Below are positions 7,877 through 15,543 of a stretch of 17,493 bases of DNA, piece by piece (position 1 is the first letter of the stretch; every line of letters starts with the position of its first letter). The notes under the pieces were generated by a model that was not told where the DNA came from, ran no database searches, and saw only the letters and a list, made by a program, of their open reading frames with translations. Origin of the DNA: an uncultured Leucothrix sp. (GTDB taxonomy: Bacteria; Pseudomonadota; Gammaproteobacteria; Thiotrichales; Thiotrichaceae); NCBI GenBank assembly GCA_938004025.1, contig CALKXC010000182.1, positions 1-17,493 of the forward strand. The letters are read 5' to 3'. Both the position numbers and the translations under genes were made by a program.

Positions 7877-8755
7877 AACTTGTTTTGGTTTTGTTACCAC
7901 CGCGTTATTGGCATCCCCTTTATAATAAGCATCTTTAAATGACATCATGTCATAGTCGCGAATTAGCTTTCTTAGCTTTTCCGGTACGCCACTTCTGCCA
8001 GCAAACTGGGTTGCACGCCATTTCAGAGGTAGCGATCCATAAGTAGCTTTAACGAAATCTAATTCTGCCGCGTCAACTTCATAGGGGTGCATATAAAAAA
8101 CAGAGGATTCTGGTAAATCTTGACTGAGCTTTCGAGTCATTGAGTAAGGTGATAAGCGGAAATAACCACCGCCAAAGTAGGGCAGTTTATAGTCTCGTAC
8201 TTTGATATAACTGAGGTAGTACTCGTCAATACCGTAATCTTTAAACACACTCAAGTCGTACTTTTTTTCGATACCATATTTGAGCGCTTTCATTGGAAAT
8301 AACGATGAGTCATAGCGAATTCCGTGAGCGACTAGCGCTTCACAAAATGCCGGAAACAAGTGCTCGCGTATAGAAAAATTTGGTGCGCGAAACCCAATCA
8401 CTTTTTGCCCCGACGCATCTTCAAGCAGCTTGACAGATTTGCCAATGTCTTCGAGCATTTCTTTGGGGCTCATAGCGTAAATGTTTTTATGATCATATCC
8501 GTGGGATGCCACTTCGTGACCTTCATCCGCCATCCGTTTTATGAGCTCAGGGAATTTCTCTGCGACATTGCCTAAAGTGAAAAAAGTAGCTTTAGTCTCA
8601 TTTTCAGCAAGTATGTCCATTACTTGATGTGTGCTGTTTAGCACTCGCTCGGTAACTGGGTTCTTTCGGTTTAATACAGACTGAGACCAGTCTTCAACAT
8701 CGACAGTAAATATCACAATTAACTCATTATTGTTATAAATTATTGAGTTAAGCAT
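7844..8755 (-). CDS. Polysaccharide deacetylase family protein (NodB fold, DUF3473/exosortase-locus type)
   Basis: This 303-residue NodB-fold enzyme probably removes N-acetyl groups from a polysaccharide or its precursor, using a divalent metal. Motif 1 is FTVDVEDW (Asp19, Asp22), motif 2 HGYDH with His85 and His89, and motif 3 FRAPNFS with Arg123. GGGYFRLSPY (195-204) and FYMHPYE with His223 follow. This arrangement is that of the deacetylases with a C-terminal DUF3473 region found in PEP-CTERM/exosortase exopolysaccharide loci. No signal peptide is visible. The core seems to end near residue 277, and the last 25 or so residues look like an extension, 11 of them overlapping the ligase gene. 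The start is uncertain. ATG 8755 lacks a ribosome binding site, and GTG 8716 would begin right at IFTVDVEDW. Family assignment is firm, substrate unknown. Confidence 0.88.
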   Translation of the reverse strand: MLNSIIYNNNELIVIFTVDVEDWSQSVLNRKNPVTERVLNSTHQVMDILAENETKATFFTLGNVAEKFPELIKRMADEGHEVASHGYDHKNIYAMSPKEMLEDIGKSVKLLEDASGQKVIGFRAPNFSIREHLFPAFCEALVAHGIRYDSSLFPMKALKYGIEKKYDLSVFKDYGIDEYYLSYIKVRDYKLPYFGGGYFRLSPYSMTRKLSQDLPESSVFYMHPYEVDAAELDFVKATYGSLPLKWRATQFAGRSGVPEKLRKLIRDYDMMSFKDAYYKGDANNAVVTKPKQVLANGFTELTA

Positions 8756-8765
8756 GCTACGCGCG

Positions 8766-8782
8766 AACAGGTTTGTCCTGTT
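8766..8782. promoter_or_regulatory. Inverted repeat upstream of the deacetylase gene
   Basis: AACAGG (8766-8771) and CCTGTT (8777-8782) form a perfect six-base inverted repeat around TTTGT, 11 bases upstream of the deacetylase ATG. It could be an operator or a leader hairpin. It is too short to be sure. The rest of 8756-8864 is otherwise blank to my reading, with only a weak promoter-like CATAAT on the minus strand at 8824-8829. Confidence 0.25.
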
Positions 8783-8864
8783 GTTTGGGTACTAGCGGGT
8801 CAGAATCCGATGAATGGTAAAGCATTATGAGGCGGTATATCAGTTGAAGTGCTTTGTGAAGTTC

Positions 8865-8904
8865 AAACAAAAAAGCCTTTGTAATCTGTTGCTTACAAAG
8901 GCTT
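8865..8904 (-). terminator. Intrinsic terminator of tRNA-Pro
   Basis: A perfect 12-base inverted repeat, AAGCCTTTGTAA (8873-8884) and TTACAAAGGCTT (8893-8904), flanks an eight-base loop. On the minus strand it is followed by TTTTTTGTTTG. This is a strong rho-independent terminator located 25 bases after the tRNA-Pro 3' end, so the tRNA is probably transcribed separately from the deacetylase gene downstream. Confidence 0.92.
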
Positions 8905-8929
8905 CTTAGTGTGCTTGATTGTTTCGCGA

Positions 8930-9009
<80 letters not shown>

Positions 9010-9020
9010 CGAAGCGCGTT

Positions 9021-9048
9021 AGGATACCAGCACAGCCAAAAAAAACAA
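9021..9048 (-). promoter_or_regulatory. Candidate promoter of tRNA-Pro
   Basis: On the minus strand TTGTTT (9043-9048) and TATCCT (9021-9026) are separated by 16 bases containing a T run. Fourteen bases separate the -10 from the tRNA 5' end, and the start region after it is G+C rich (AACGCGC), as in stringently controlled stable-RNA promoters. The hexamers are only partial matches, so this is tentative. Confidence 0.4.
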
Positions 9049-9059
9049 ACTATTAATCC

Positions 9060-9557
9060 ATGTTTATGGGGTTGCGCCTTATAAAATTTCAAATGGTGAT
9101 AAGCTATCGTTTTAAAGTGATTACTAACGGTAAATACGTGTCAGAAAATCCATTAAGCGAAGAGGAGATAGTCCGCAGAAGACCAGTCTGGTTAGCGCTT
9201 TCTGAGCTATGGCTAGATACGGAGCTGACAGATGTTGATATCAATCACATCGCTACTAAGATGGTTGAGAGTGGTTATTCATTGTCTGAGCTAAGGGTTA
9301 TTTGCGACAGCGAAATTGCGCCCGTGGTTTACAGTAATCTTCGATCACCTGCCGGAGCTTGGGATGGTTTTGATGAGCATTGGTTGATTGAACAAATCCT
9401 TGCTCAAATGAATAAGCCGAATCGTTGGCAAGATGCTTTGCTGGATCCAATACGCCGTATATTTACTCAAACTAATCATCTAAGCGAATCTCAGTGGCCA
9501 TTACTCATTTTGAAATATCGAGAGATTAAACGTGCCCAACACATGATTGAGTTATAG
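9060..9557 (+). CDS. Uncharacterised small protein, possibly DUF7079 family
   Basis: The frame encodes up to 165 residues with no transmembrane segment or signal peptide. The core contains VRRRPVWLALSELWLDTEL, IATKMVESGYSLSEL, ICDSEIAPVVYSNL and a GAWDGFDEHWLIEQIL stretch. This resembles a family of small cytosolic proteins of unknown function that I recall as DUF7079, a name that needs a database check. No catalytic motif is evident. The start is doubtful. ATG 9060 has no ribosome binding site, and the first 26 residues (MFMGLRLIKFQ...) look unlike the rest. GTG 9138 gives a 139-residue protein starting just before the core. It ends 34 bases before the recJ ATG on the same strand, so co-transcription with recJ is likely. 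Its role is unknown. Confidence 0.7.
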   Translation: MFMGLRLIKFQMVISYRFKVITNGKYVSENPLSEEEIVRRRPVWLALSELWLDTELTDVDINHIATKMVESGYSLSELRVICDSEIAPVVYSNLRSPAGAWDGFDEHWLIEQILAQMNKPNRWQDALLDPIRRIFTQTNHLSESQWPLLILKYREIKRAQHMIEL

Positions 9558-9591
9558 TAGCGGTGCTTGTATTAACTATGCGATAAACTCT

Positions 9592-11337
9592 ATGCTCAAT
9601 CAGAATCAGCCTGCTGAAAAGCTTAAATTGTCACGGCGTAACGTTCCTGAGAATATTTCACCATTAGAAGGTTATTCCGCTCTATTGCAACGTATTGTAT
9701 CTAGTCGAGGAGTAACAGAAGCTTCCGAACTGTCTAGTGCGCTGAGTGACTTACAGCCGGTTGGCACCTTGATGGGTGTGAAAGAGGCAACGTCTAGGTT
9801 AACAGAGGCCTTAGAACAGCAGCAACGAGTGTTGATCGTAGGTGACTTTGATGCAGACGGCGCTACTGCTACAGCGTTATCAGTCAGATCGTTAAGGAGT
9901 TTTGGTTTTGAGCATGTCGACTATATCGTGCCCAATCGTTTTGAATATGGTTATGGCTTAACTCCAGAAATTATTGATGTAGCCGCGCCTTACTCACCGC
10001 AATTAATTATTACCGTGGATAACGGCATTTCCAGTGTAGAGGGAGTCGACTACGCCGCCTCACTAGGTATCGATGTCATAATCACTGATCACCATTTGCC
10101 GGGTAATCAAGTACCTGCTGCAGTGGCAATAGTGAATCCAAATCAGGTTGGCGATAATTTCGGTTCAAAGAATCTAGCAGGCGTTGGAGTCGTTTTTTAT
10201 CTCATGCTGGCATTCAAGCAAGCACTCATTAAGTCCGATTACTTCGCGCAGAAAAAGCTTCCAGTGCCCAATTTAGTTCAATGGTTAGATTTGGTGGCCT
10301 TAGGGACCGTAGCAGATGTCGTTATATTAGACCGTAACAATCGAATTTTAGTTGAGCAGGGCTTACGTCGCATACGAAGCGGTCGTTGCAGTCAGGGGAT
10401 TCTGGCGCTGCTAAGTATTGGCAAAAAGGATTATAAACAGACGTGTAGTCAAGACTTAGGTTTTGTCTGCGGACCGCGCTTAAATGCAGCAGGGCGGTTA
10501 GACGATATGTCGTTGGGTATTGAGTGTTTGTTGACCGACTCGGTGTCTACGGCATACGAGTATGCCGCTGAGCTCGATACAATGAATCGTACCCGCCGCG
10601 AACTTGAATCAGGTATGAAAGAAAGTGCCTTGTCTCAGCTAGATAGCATACTGCTAGATCCAGACTCATTGCCGCCAATCATCTGCCTCTACCATGAGGA
10701 TTGGCATCAAGGGATTGTCGGTATCATCGCGGCTAGAATACGTGAACGTTATTACCGCCCCTGCCTAATTTTTGCCCCAGGCACGCAGGGTGAAATTAAA
10801 GGGTCGGGTCGCTCAATACCCGGTGTTCACATGCGAGATGTCATTGATCGTGTTGCAACGCTTCACCCGGGGCTTGTAGAGAAGTTTGGTGGTCATGCAA
10901 TGGCTGCAGGCTTAAGTATTCGCAAAGAAGATTTCGAACAGCTCAAGTCGGCAACGGTTGCAGTTGTTGAAGGACTGACCGATGCGAACTTATTCAAAGA
11001 AGAAATTTTAACCGATGGAGCTTTAGCGCAGTCTGATTACTCTCTTGATGTAGCGAAAGAGCTTGCGCAAGTCATTCCATGGGGGCAGGGGTTTCCGGCA
11101 CCAGTGTTTGATGATGAATTTCAAGTAGTCGCAAGGCGCGAGCTAAAGCAGGCACATCTAAAACTAAAGCTTAAACCCAAAGGCCAACAATCAGTGATCG
11201 ATGCCATTGCGTTTAACGTAGATATGGAAAAGTGGCCACCGATTGGTGGTAAAGCGCATCTGTTATATCAACTGTCGATAAATGAATATAACGGTGTTAG
11301 GTCGCTGCAGCTAATGGTGCAGCGCCTAATTGAATGA
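9592..11337 (+). CDS. recJ: Single-stranded-DNA-specific exonuclease RecJ
   Basis: RecJ degrades single-stranded DNA 5' to 3' in RecF-pathway recombination, mismatch repair and restart of stalled forks. From ATG 9592 the protein is 581 residues, close to E. coli RecJ. An in-frame TTG at 9547 would overlap the upstream gene and adds a non-conserved stretch. DHH-phosphoesterase motifs are VGDFDADGA with Asp85, Asp87 and Asp89, VDNGISS with Asp143, TDHHLPG with Asp166, His167 and His168, and LVALGTVADVV. CGPRLNAAGRLDD follows. The DHHA1 part has HQGIVGIIAARIRERY, GSGRSIPGVHMRDVI and FGGHAMAAG (about 432-440). The C-terminal OB-like region is complete. No clear ribosome binding site precedes the ATG. 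The gene converges on bamB with 18 bases between the stops. Confidence 0.96.
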   Translation: MLNQNQPAEKLKLSRRNVPENISPLEGYSALLQRIVSSRGVTEASELSSALSDLQPVGTLMGVKEATSRLTEALEQQQRVLIVGDFDADGATATALSVRSLRSFGFEHVDYIVPNRFEYGYGLTPEIIDVAAPYSPQLIITVDNGISSVEGVDYAASLGIDVIITDHHLPGNQVPAAVAIVNPNQVGDNFGSKNLAGVGVVFYLMLAFKQALIKSDYFAQKKLPVPNLVQWLDLVALGTVADVVILDRNNRILVEQGLRRIRSGRCSQGILALLSIGKKDYKQTCSQDLGFVCGPRLNAAGRLDDMSLGIECLLTDSVSTAYEYAAELDTMNRTRRELESGMKESALSQLDSILLDPDSLPPIICLYHEDWHQGIVGIIAARIRERYYRPCLIFAPGTQGEIKGSGRSIPGVHMRDVIDRVATLHPGLVEKFGGHAMAAGLSIRKEDFEQLKSATVAVVEGLTDANLFKEEILTDGALAQSDYSLDVAKELAQVIPWGQGFPAPVFDDEFQVVARRELKQAHLKLKLKPKGQQSVIDAIAFNVDMEKWPPIGGKAHLLYQLSINEYNGVRSLQLMVQRLIE

Positions 11338-11355
11338 AGCGGTCGCTTTTAATTG

Positions 11356-12546
11356 TTAACGAGAACGGATCGCAGTTAACACGCCGCCTTTACCGAATGC
11401 ATAGACAACGTCGCCGCTTTTAACGACTGGAATGTGATATCCAGCAGGATCACCCGTAATTCTTGCAGTAAATAGACCGCTTTGGGTGTCAATCCAATGA
11501 AGATTTCCTTGCTTGTCACCAATTACCGCATGGCTGCCACTGGAGGTTAGCGTTGGGGTTGTCGGCTGTCGGTTTTCCAAATCATCTTGGCTCCAGACGC
11601 TCTTACCATCTAACGGTTGAATCTTCCAGATGTGACCCTTTTCATCCGCACTAAATACGTTATTCGCATTAGCATCAGCCCCAGTGATTGATGAGAATAC
11701 CTTAGCCCATCCAACCTTGCCGTTGCCCATATTCACACCAACCATTCGGCCGTTGTTATTACTCGCAAATAGCGCATTGCCTAATGGCTTTAAGCGTCCA
11801 TCAATATCAACTAGCTGATCTAGCTCAGAGCTGCCTTTAGGTACTGAAAGCGTGACTTCCCAGATTGGCTTTCCAGAATTTAGGTCGTATGCGGCAAGCT
11901 TGCCGTTGTCAAAACCAGCGATAACGCCTTTATCAACAACGATAGGAACGCTTGCGCCATAGAATGAAAGCTGTGGTGTGCGCTGTTGGCGTTGCCAAAC
12001 CACTTCACCATTAGAGCTATTTAGACCGTGAAGCTTACCGTCGATGGTGCGAAATACAACCCGACCTTGAGAAGCAGAGGAGACCGCTAGAACTTCAGTG
12101 CCTAACCCCGCCACCCATTTGTTTTTGCCGGTTTTAGCATCGATAGCAACCGCGTTACCATCGCGCGTTCCAGCAAACACAGTTGTCTCATCACCATTGA
12201 TACCACCACTAATTAACTGGCCTACTGGATTGCTCCAGATCGCAGCACCGGTGGTTTTATTCCATGCAGATAAAGTAACGCCGTTAGCCGTATAAATGGC
12301 GGTGTTGTTGATAAAGGGGCGAATCTTAACGTTGCTAATATTCTCCCCTGTATTAACCTGCCACAATGTTTGCGCGTTGACATTCTTAGCAATGGTTTTC
12401 AAGGGCTTAACAATGGGCGCGACGTATACGTTTTGACCAAACAATTGACTACCCGGTATGGATTGCCCGCTACAGCCTGCGACTGCGAGACTAAATGAAA
12501 CAATCAATACACTATTTAAGACATAGGGGGGTAGTCTGGTATTCAC
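11356..12546 (-). CDS. bamB: Outer membrane protein assembly factor BamB (lipoprotein)
   Basis: BamB is the beta-propeller lipoprotein of the BAM complex, which inserts beta-barrel proteins into the outer membrane. The 396-residue product has a lipoprotein signal peptide with lipobox VAGC, lipidated at Cys25. PQQ-like blades repeat throughout, for example VTLSAWNKTTGAAIWSNPVG, AVAIDAKTGKNKWVAGLG and LAAYDLNSGKPIWEVTLS. The conserved SSELDQLVDIDGRL (about 240-253) corresponds to the BamA-contacting region near the DIDG/DVD motif. The start is GTG 12546, chosen because AAAGGAG lies 8 bases before it and it precedes the signal peptide directly. It is the last gene of the minus-strand run. der, which often follows bamB, is not there, and recJ faces it instead. 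Confidence 0.95.
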   Translation of the reverse strand: MNTRLPPYVLNSVLIVSFSLAVAGCSGQSIPGSQLFGQNVYVAPIVKPLKTIAKNVNAQTLWQVNTGENISNVKIRPFINNTAIYTANGVTLSAWNKTTGAAIWSNPVGQLISGGINGDETTVFAGTRDGNAVAIDAKTGKNKWVAGLGTEVLAVSSASQGRVVFRTIDGKLHGLNSSNGEVVWQRQQRTPQLSFYGASVPIVVDKGVIAGFDNGKLAAYDLNSGKPIWEVTLSVPKGSSELDQLVDIDGRLKPLGNALFASNNNGRMVGVNMGNGKVGWAKVFSSITGADANANNVFSADEKGHIWKIQPLDGKSVWSQDDLENRQPTTPTLTSSGSHAVIGDKQGNLHWIDTQSGLFTARITGDPAGYHIPVVKSGDVVYAFGKGGVLTAIRSR

Positions 12547-12549
12547 GTA

Positions 12550-13161
12550 TTACGCTCCTTTACCTAAGTTGTCACGCTTCATTTTAAGGTATCTAGCTGG
12601 ATTAGACCCAGCGCTCAAAATGGCTTTATCATAAGCCTCGCGTGCTTTTTGCAAATCCTTTTTAGCGACGTATAAGTCGCCTCGCAACTCTTCTACTAAC
12701 GAAGTGTAAGCGACGGCAAGTTTGGTATCCAGTAAAGTTTCTGCATCGCTTAATTTTCCTTCAGCGATATAAAGACGTGCCAAGCGCAATTTGGCGATGT
12801 CTGCGACACTACTGTCTTTGCCTTCAATGGCAACTTTCAACGAAGCGATTGCTGTCGCTGGGTCTTCTTGACTAGCTTCAGACGCAGCCGCCAACGAAGC
12901 CAAAGCAGCATAAGGCGTTGAACTGAAGTCTTCAGCGACTGCTTGAAGCGCTTTTACCTTGTCAGATTCCGCTTCGATAGCAATGTTTAGCTGCTGAGAA
13001 GCAGCAGCTGCTTGATCTTTTTGGTGTTGTTGCCAGTATTGCCAGCCAAATACACCCGCTAGTGCAATGGCAATGCCCGCGCCAATAGAGGTGCCGTTTT
13101 CACGCCACCACTTTTTTATCTGTTCCGCCCGTTCGTCGTCACTAATTAACTCATCAGCCAT
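12550..13161 (-). CDS. yfgM: YfgM family protein, ancillary SecYEG translocon subunit (TPR)
   Basis: YfgM is an inner-membrane protein with a periplasmic TPR domain that associates with SecYEG and the chaperone PpiD and helps hand over exported proteins. The 203 residues begin with a short charged cytosolic part (DDERAEQIKKWWRENG), then one membrane segment at about 24-43 (TSIGAGIAIALAGVFGWQYW). An alanine-rich helical-repeat region follows, including YAALASLAAAS, IAKLRLARLYIAEGKLSDAE and LRGDLYVAKKDLQKAREAYD. Its ATG shares one base with the hisS stop (TAATG) and AGGA lies 9 bases upstream inside hisS. The gap to bamB is 3 bases. The hisS-yfgM-bamB order is the conserved gammaproteobacterial arrangement. 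Confidence 0.93.
   Translation of the reverse strand: MADELISDDERAEQIKKWWRENGTSIGAGIAIALAGVFGWQYWQQHQKDQAAAASQQLNIAIEAESDKVKALQAVAEDFSSTPYAALASLAAASEASQEDPATAIASLKVAIEGKDSSVADIAKLRLARLYIAEGKLSDAETLLDTKLAVAYTSLVEELRGDLYVAKKDLQKAREAYDKAILSAGSNPARYLKMKRDNLGKGA
12555..12561 (-). promoter_or_regulatory. bamB ribosome binding site embedded in the end of yfgM
   Basis: AAAGGAG on the minus strand is formed by the last sense codons of yfgM (Lys-Gly-Ala) and lies 8 bases before the GTG start of bamB. It is one of the strongest ribosome binding sites in the window and offsets the weaker GTG codon. It fixes the bamB start. Confidence 0.75.
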
Positions 13162-14444
13162 TAGGTTTGTCCTGTAAATATTGTTGTTTGTAAGTGATCT
13201 TTTAATGCTTCTTGCGCCACTTGAATTTGTGGCTCAGCGTTGCGCAAGGGCTTTAGAATGACATTATTCTCAGTCAGCTCATTATCACCTAAGATAATAG
13301 CAAACTTTGCACCAGATTTATCAGCTCGTTTCATTTGTGATTTGAAACTGCCCCCAGAGGCATTATTGACAATACGCAGCCCTGGTAATTCATCTCGTAA
13401 TGTTTCAGTCAGCTTTAAGCCGGTGTTTTCTGCCGCTTCACCTTGCATCACCATGTAAATATCAGGTGAATGAGTCGGTGTTTCAATCGCCTGCTCTTCT
13501 AATAGCAGCACAATACGCTCAAGTCCCATCGCAAAGCCTAATCCAGGCGTTGCTTTTCCGCCGAGCTGTTCAACCAAACCGTCATAGCGTCCGCCCGCGC
13601 AAATAGTGCCTTGAGTACCAAGCTCAGTTGTGACCCACTCAAATACAGTGCGGCAGTAGTAATCAAGACCACGAACGAGGCGAGTGTTGATTACAAAAGG
13701 AATGCCCATTTCGGTGAGTAATAGCTTGAGTCGCTCAAAATGTTCTTCTGATTCAGCATCAAGGTGATCTAAAAGCTGTGGAGCCGCTTTAATGATATCG
13801 GCGATGTCAGGATTTTTACTATCCAATACGCGTAATGGATTGGTGAGCAGGCGACGCTTTGACTCTTCATCAAGCTTATCTTCATGATCCTTTAAGTAGC
13901 TAACCAGAACTTCACGGTATTTATTGCGCGCTTCGTTGCTGCCCAAAGAGTTTAATTGTAACTCGACATTTTTTAGGCCTAGGCGCTTCCAGAGTCGTGC
14001 AGAGACAGCGATAACTTCGGCGTCAATATCTGGTCCAGGAATACCAAAGGTCTCAATGCCGGCTTGATAAAACTGGCGATAGCGTCCTTTCTGTGGGCGC
14101 TCATGCCTGAACATCGGCCCGATGTACCAAATTCTTTGCTGCTGGTTATAAAGTAAACCATTTTGAATGCCCGCTCTAACACAGCTTGCTGTGCATTCCG
14201 GCCGCATAGAAAGGCTGTCACCGTTTCTATCTTCAAAGGTATACATTTCCTTTTCAACAATATCGGTTACTTCGCCAATGGAACGGCTAAACAGCTTCGT
14301 TGATTCTAGTACCGGCGTACGGAGTTCTTTGTAGCCATACTGAATAAATAATTCGCGTAGGGTGCCTTCAAGATAGTTCCAGACTGGGGATTGATCAGGA
14401 AGGATGTCATGCATCCCTCTGATCGATTGAATTACTTTTGACAT
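13161..14444 (-). CDS. hisS: Histidyl-tRNA synthetase
   Basis: HisRS charges tRNA-His with histidine in the cytoplasm. It is a class II synthetase of 427 residues, the usual size. It opens with [26 protein letters not shown] (79-92) precedes motif 2, [17 protein letters not shown] (111-127). The histidine-specific motif [12 protein letters not shown] (258-269), [14 protein letters not shown] (283-296) and motif 3 [14 protein letters not shown] follow. The C-terminal anticodon-binding domain covers about 330-427. No strong ribosome binding site precedes the ATG, and it lies only 23 bases after the rodZ stop. In many relatives ispG sits between these two genes, and here it is missing. Function is secure. 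Confidence 0.97.
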   Translation of the reverse strand: MSKVIQSIRGMHDILPDQSPVWNYLEGTLRELFIQYGYKELRTPVLESTKLFSRSIGEVTDIVEKEMYTFEDRNGDSLSMRPECTASCVRAGIQNGLLYNQQQRIWYIGPMFRHERPQKGRYRQFYQAGIETFGIPGPDIDAEVIAVSARLWKRLGLKNVELQLNSLGSNEARNKYREVLVSYLKDHEDKLDEESKRRLLTNPLRVLDSKNPDIADIIKAAPQLLDHLDAESEEHFERLKLLLTEMGIPFVINTRLVRGLDYYCRTVFEWVTTELGTQGTICAGGRYDGLVEQLGGKATPGLGFAMGLERIVLLLEEQAIETPTHSPDIYMVMQGEAAENTGLKLTETLRDELPGLRIVNNASGGSFKSQMKRADKSGAKFAIILGDNELTENNVILKPLRNAEPQIQVAQEALKDHLQTTIFTGQT

Positions 14445-14467
14445 GGGTTTTCGGTTAACTGTTTAGA

Positions 14468-15478
14468 TTATTCAATAGTGAAATTGGCAACACTGCCGCG
14501 AATGAAAGGGGTCAAGTCAAAAGGCTTGCCATCAACTGTCAATTCAAGTTGCTGTGCGTTACCGACACGAACAACCATTGGCTTAGGCAAGACCATGTCT
14601 TTCGAGTCACCTTTTTGCGAAAGACCTTCAAACAACTTCTTCTTGTCGTTATCACGAATACGCATCCAGACTTCATCTTTGAAAGTCATTTTTAAACGGC
14701 TGCTGCCTTCAGGGACTTCAGTCGCGTCAGTCTCAGCATCAGTTGCGGTTTCAGCATCGGTTGAAGCTTCTTCAGAAGTCTCTCCCTCAGGAGTTTCAGT
14801 GCTGTTCACTGGCTCTCCATCATCTACCGAAGGGAAACTTACATTTCCGTTGGCCGTTAGCACTGCAGGCCCAGATGCTGCAAGGTCACCTTCAATTGGA
14901 GTCGTCCCATTAGCAATGGGCAAATCTTCGATGGGTAGTGGAGCAGGGATGCTACCCGTGAGTAGCGGGTTGTCAGTCGTATTTTGATTAGTAAAGCCTG
15001 AATTAGATTCTTGAGAGAAATTACTCCAGGTATCACTAAACCAGTTCTTGACGCCAGGAATCATGGATAGCACAGCAAGCAGGCCCAGTAACAAAACGAC
15101 TAAACCTAGCTTTACTAAACCAGAAGAAATGCCACCGCGGCGATTGTCTGAAGAGGTCGAGGTTGCAGCAAAATGATAATCAAGCTCATTGGGCTTGGCG
15201 CCACGAAGTTTCTCGTAAGCAGCAATCATGCTGGCTGGGTCAACCTCAGCAAACTTGGCGTAGCTACGTAAATAACCGCGCACATAAGGCGGTTCCGGTA
15301 ACTGATCAAGTTGCTCAGTTTCAAGTGCAGTAATAATTTTAGGCGATAAGCAAAGGGCTTCAGCAACTTGATTAATGTTCAGGCCGCGCTCTTCCCTGTA
15401 GCGACGAAAAATAGCCGTGAGATCACCAGATTGTGCTTCGACTACTTCAGTAGATTCTATTGATTGCTCAACTGCCAT
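14468..15478 (-). CDS. rodZ: Cytoskeleton protein RodZ
   Basis: RodZ anchors MreB filaments to the inner membrane and supports rod shape through the elongasome. The 336-residue protein has the family layout. There is a cytoplasmic helix-turn-helix of the Xre/HTH_25 type at about 21-85 (FRRYREERGLNINQVAEALC, then LPEPPYVRGYLRSYAKF), and a single membrane segment at about 121-140. A long low-complexity periplasmic linker runs to about 258, and a C-terminal DUF4115 beta domain spans 261-336 (LKMTFKDEVWMRIRD, LELTVDGKPFDLTPF). The linker carries an acidic run of DAETA-type repeats near 240-253. The gene stands between pilW and hisS. A perfect TATAAT lies 31 bases before its ATG, so it may have its own promoter. 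Confidence 0.95.
   Translation of the reverse strand: MAVEQSIESTEVVEAQSGDLTAIFRRYREERGLNINQVAEALCLSPKIITALETEQLDQLPEPPYVRGYLRSYAKFAEVDPASMIAAYEKLRGAKPNELDYHFAATSTSSDNRRGGISSGLVKLGLVVLLLGLLAVLSMIPGVKNWFSDTWSNFSQESNSGFTNQNTTDNPLLTGSIPAPLPIEDLPIANGTTPIEGDLAASGPAVLTANGNVSFPSVDDGEPVNSTETPEGETSEEASTDAETATDAETDATEVPEGSSRLKMTFKDEVWMRIRDNDKKKLFEGLSQKGDSKDMVLPKPMVVRVGNAQQLELTVDGKPFDLTPFIRGSVANFTIE
14717..14765 (-). repeat. Degenerate 18-base tandem repeat in the rodZ linker
   Basis: On the plus strand GTCTCAGCATCAGTT is followed 18 bases later by GTTTCAGCATCGGTT, with further decayed copies on each side. They encode the acidic repeat TDAETATDAETDATE of the RodZ periplasmic linker. The unit is a multiple of three, so copy changes would keep the frame. 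Confidence 0.55.
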
Positions 15479-15509
15479 GAATTGATAATTCCATTTATTT
15501 TAGCTATCT

Positions 15510-15515
15510 ATTATA
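15510..15515 (-). promoter_or_regulatory. Candidate -10 element upstream of rodZ
   Basis: A perfect TATAAT on the minus strand lies in the 65-base pilW-rodZ spacer, 31 bases before the rodZ ATG. No good -35 is found 16-18 bases upstream. It may be a weak internal promoter for rodZ-hisS-yfgM-bamB. Confidence 0.3.
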
Positions 15516-15543
15516 GCGCCTTCACCTGATTCTAATGAGTGGC

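Noticed and set aside
9547-9591. Extended recJ start at TTG 9547
   Set aside because: It overlaps the preceding gene, has no ribosome binding site and adds residues not expected in RecJ. ATG 9592 gives a normal length.
11334-11352. Short inverted repeat (AAGC/GCTT) followed by TTAATT as a recJ terminator
   Set aside because: A four-base stem with a broken T tract is too weak to call as an intrinsic terminator.
14478-14987. 169-residue plus-strand frame opposite rodZ
   Set aside because: Serine-rich antisense shadow of the RodZ linker with no conserved motif or ribosome binding site.
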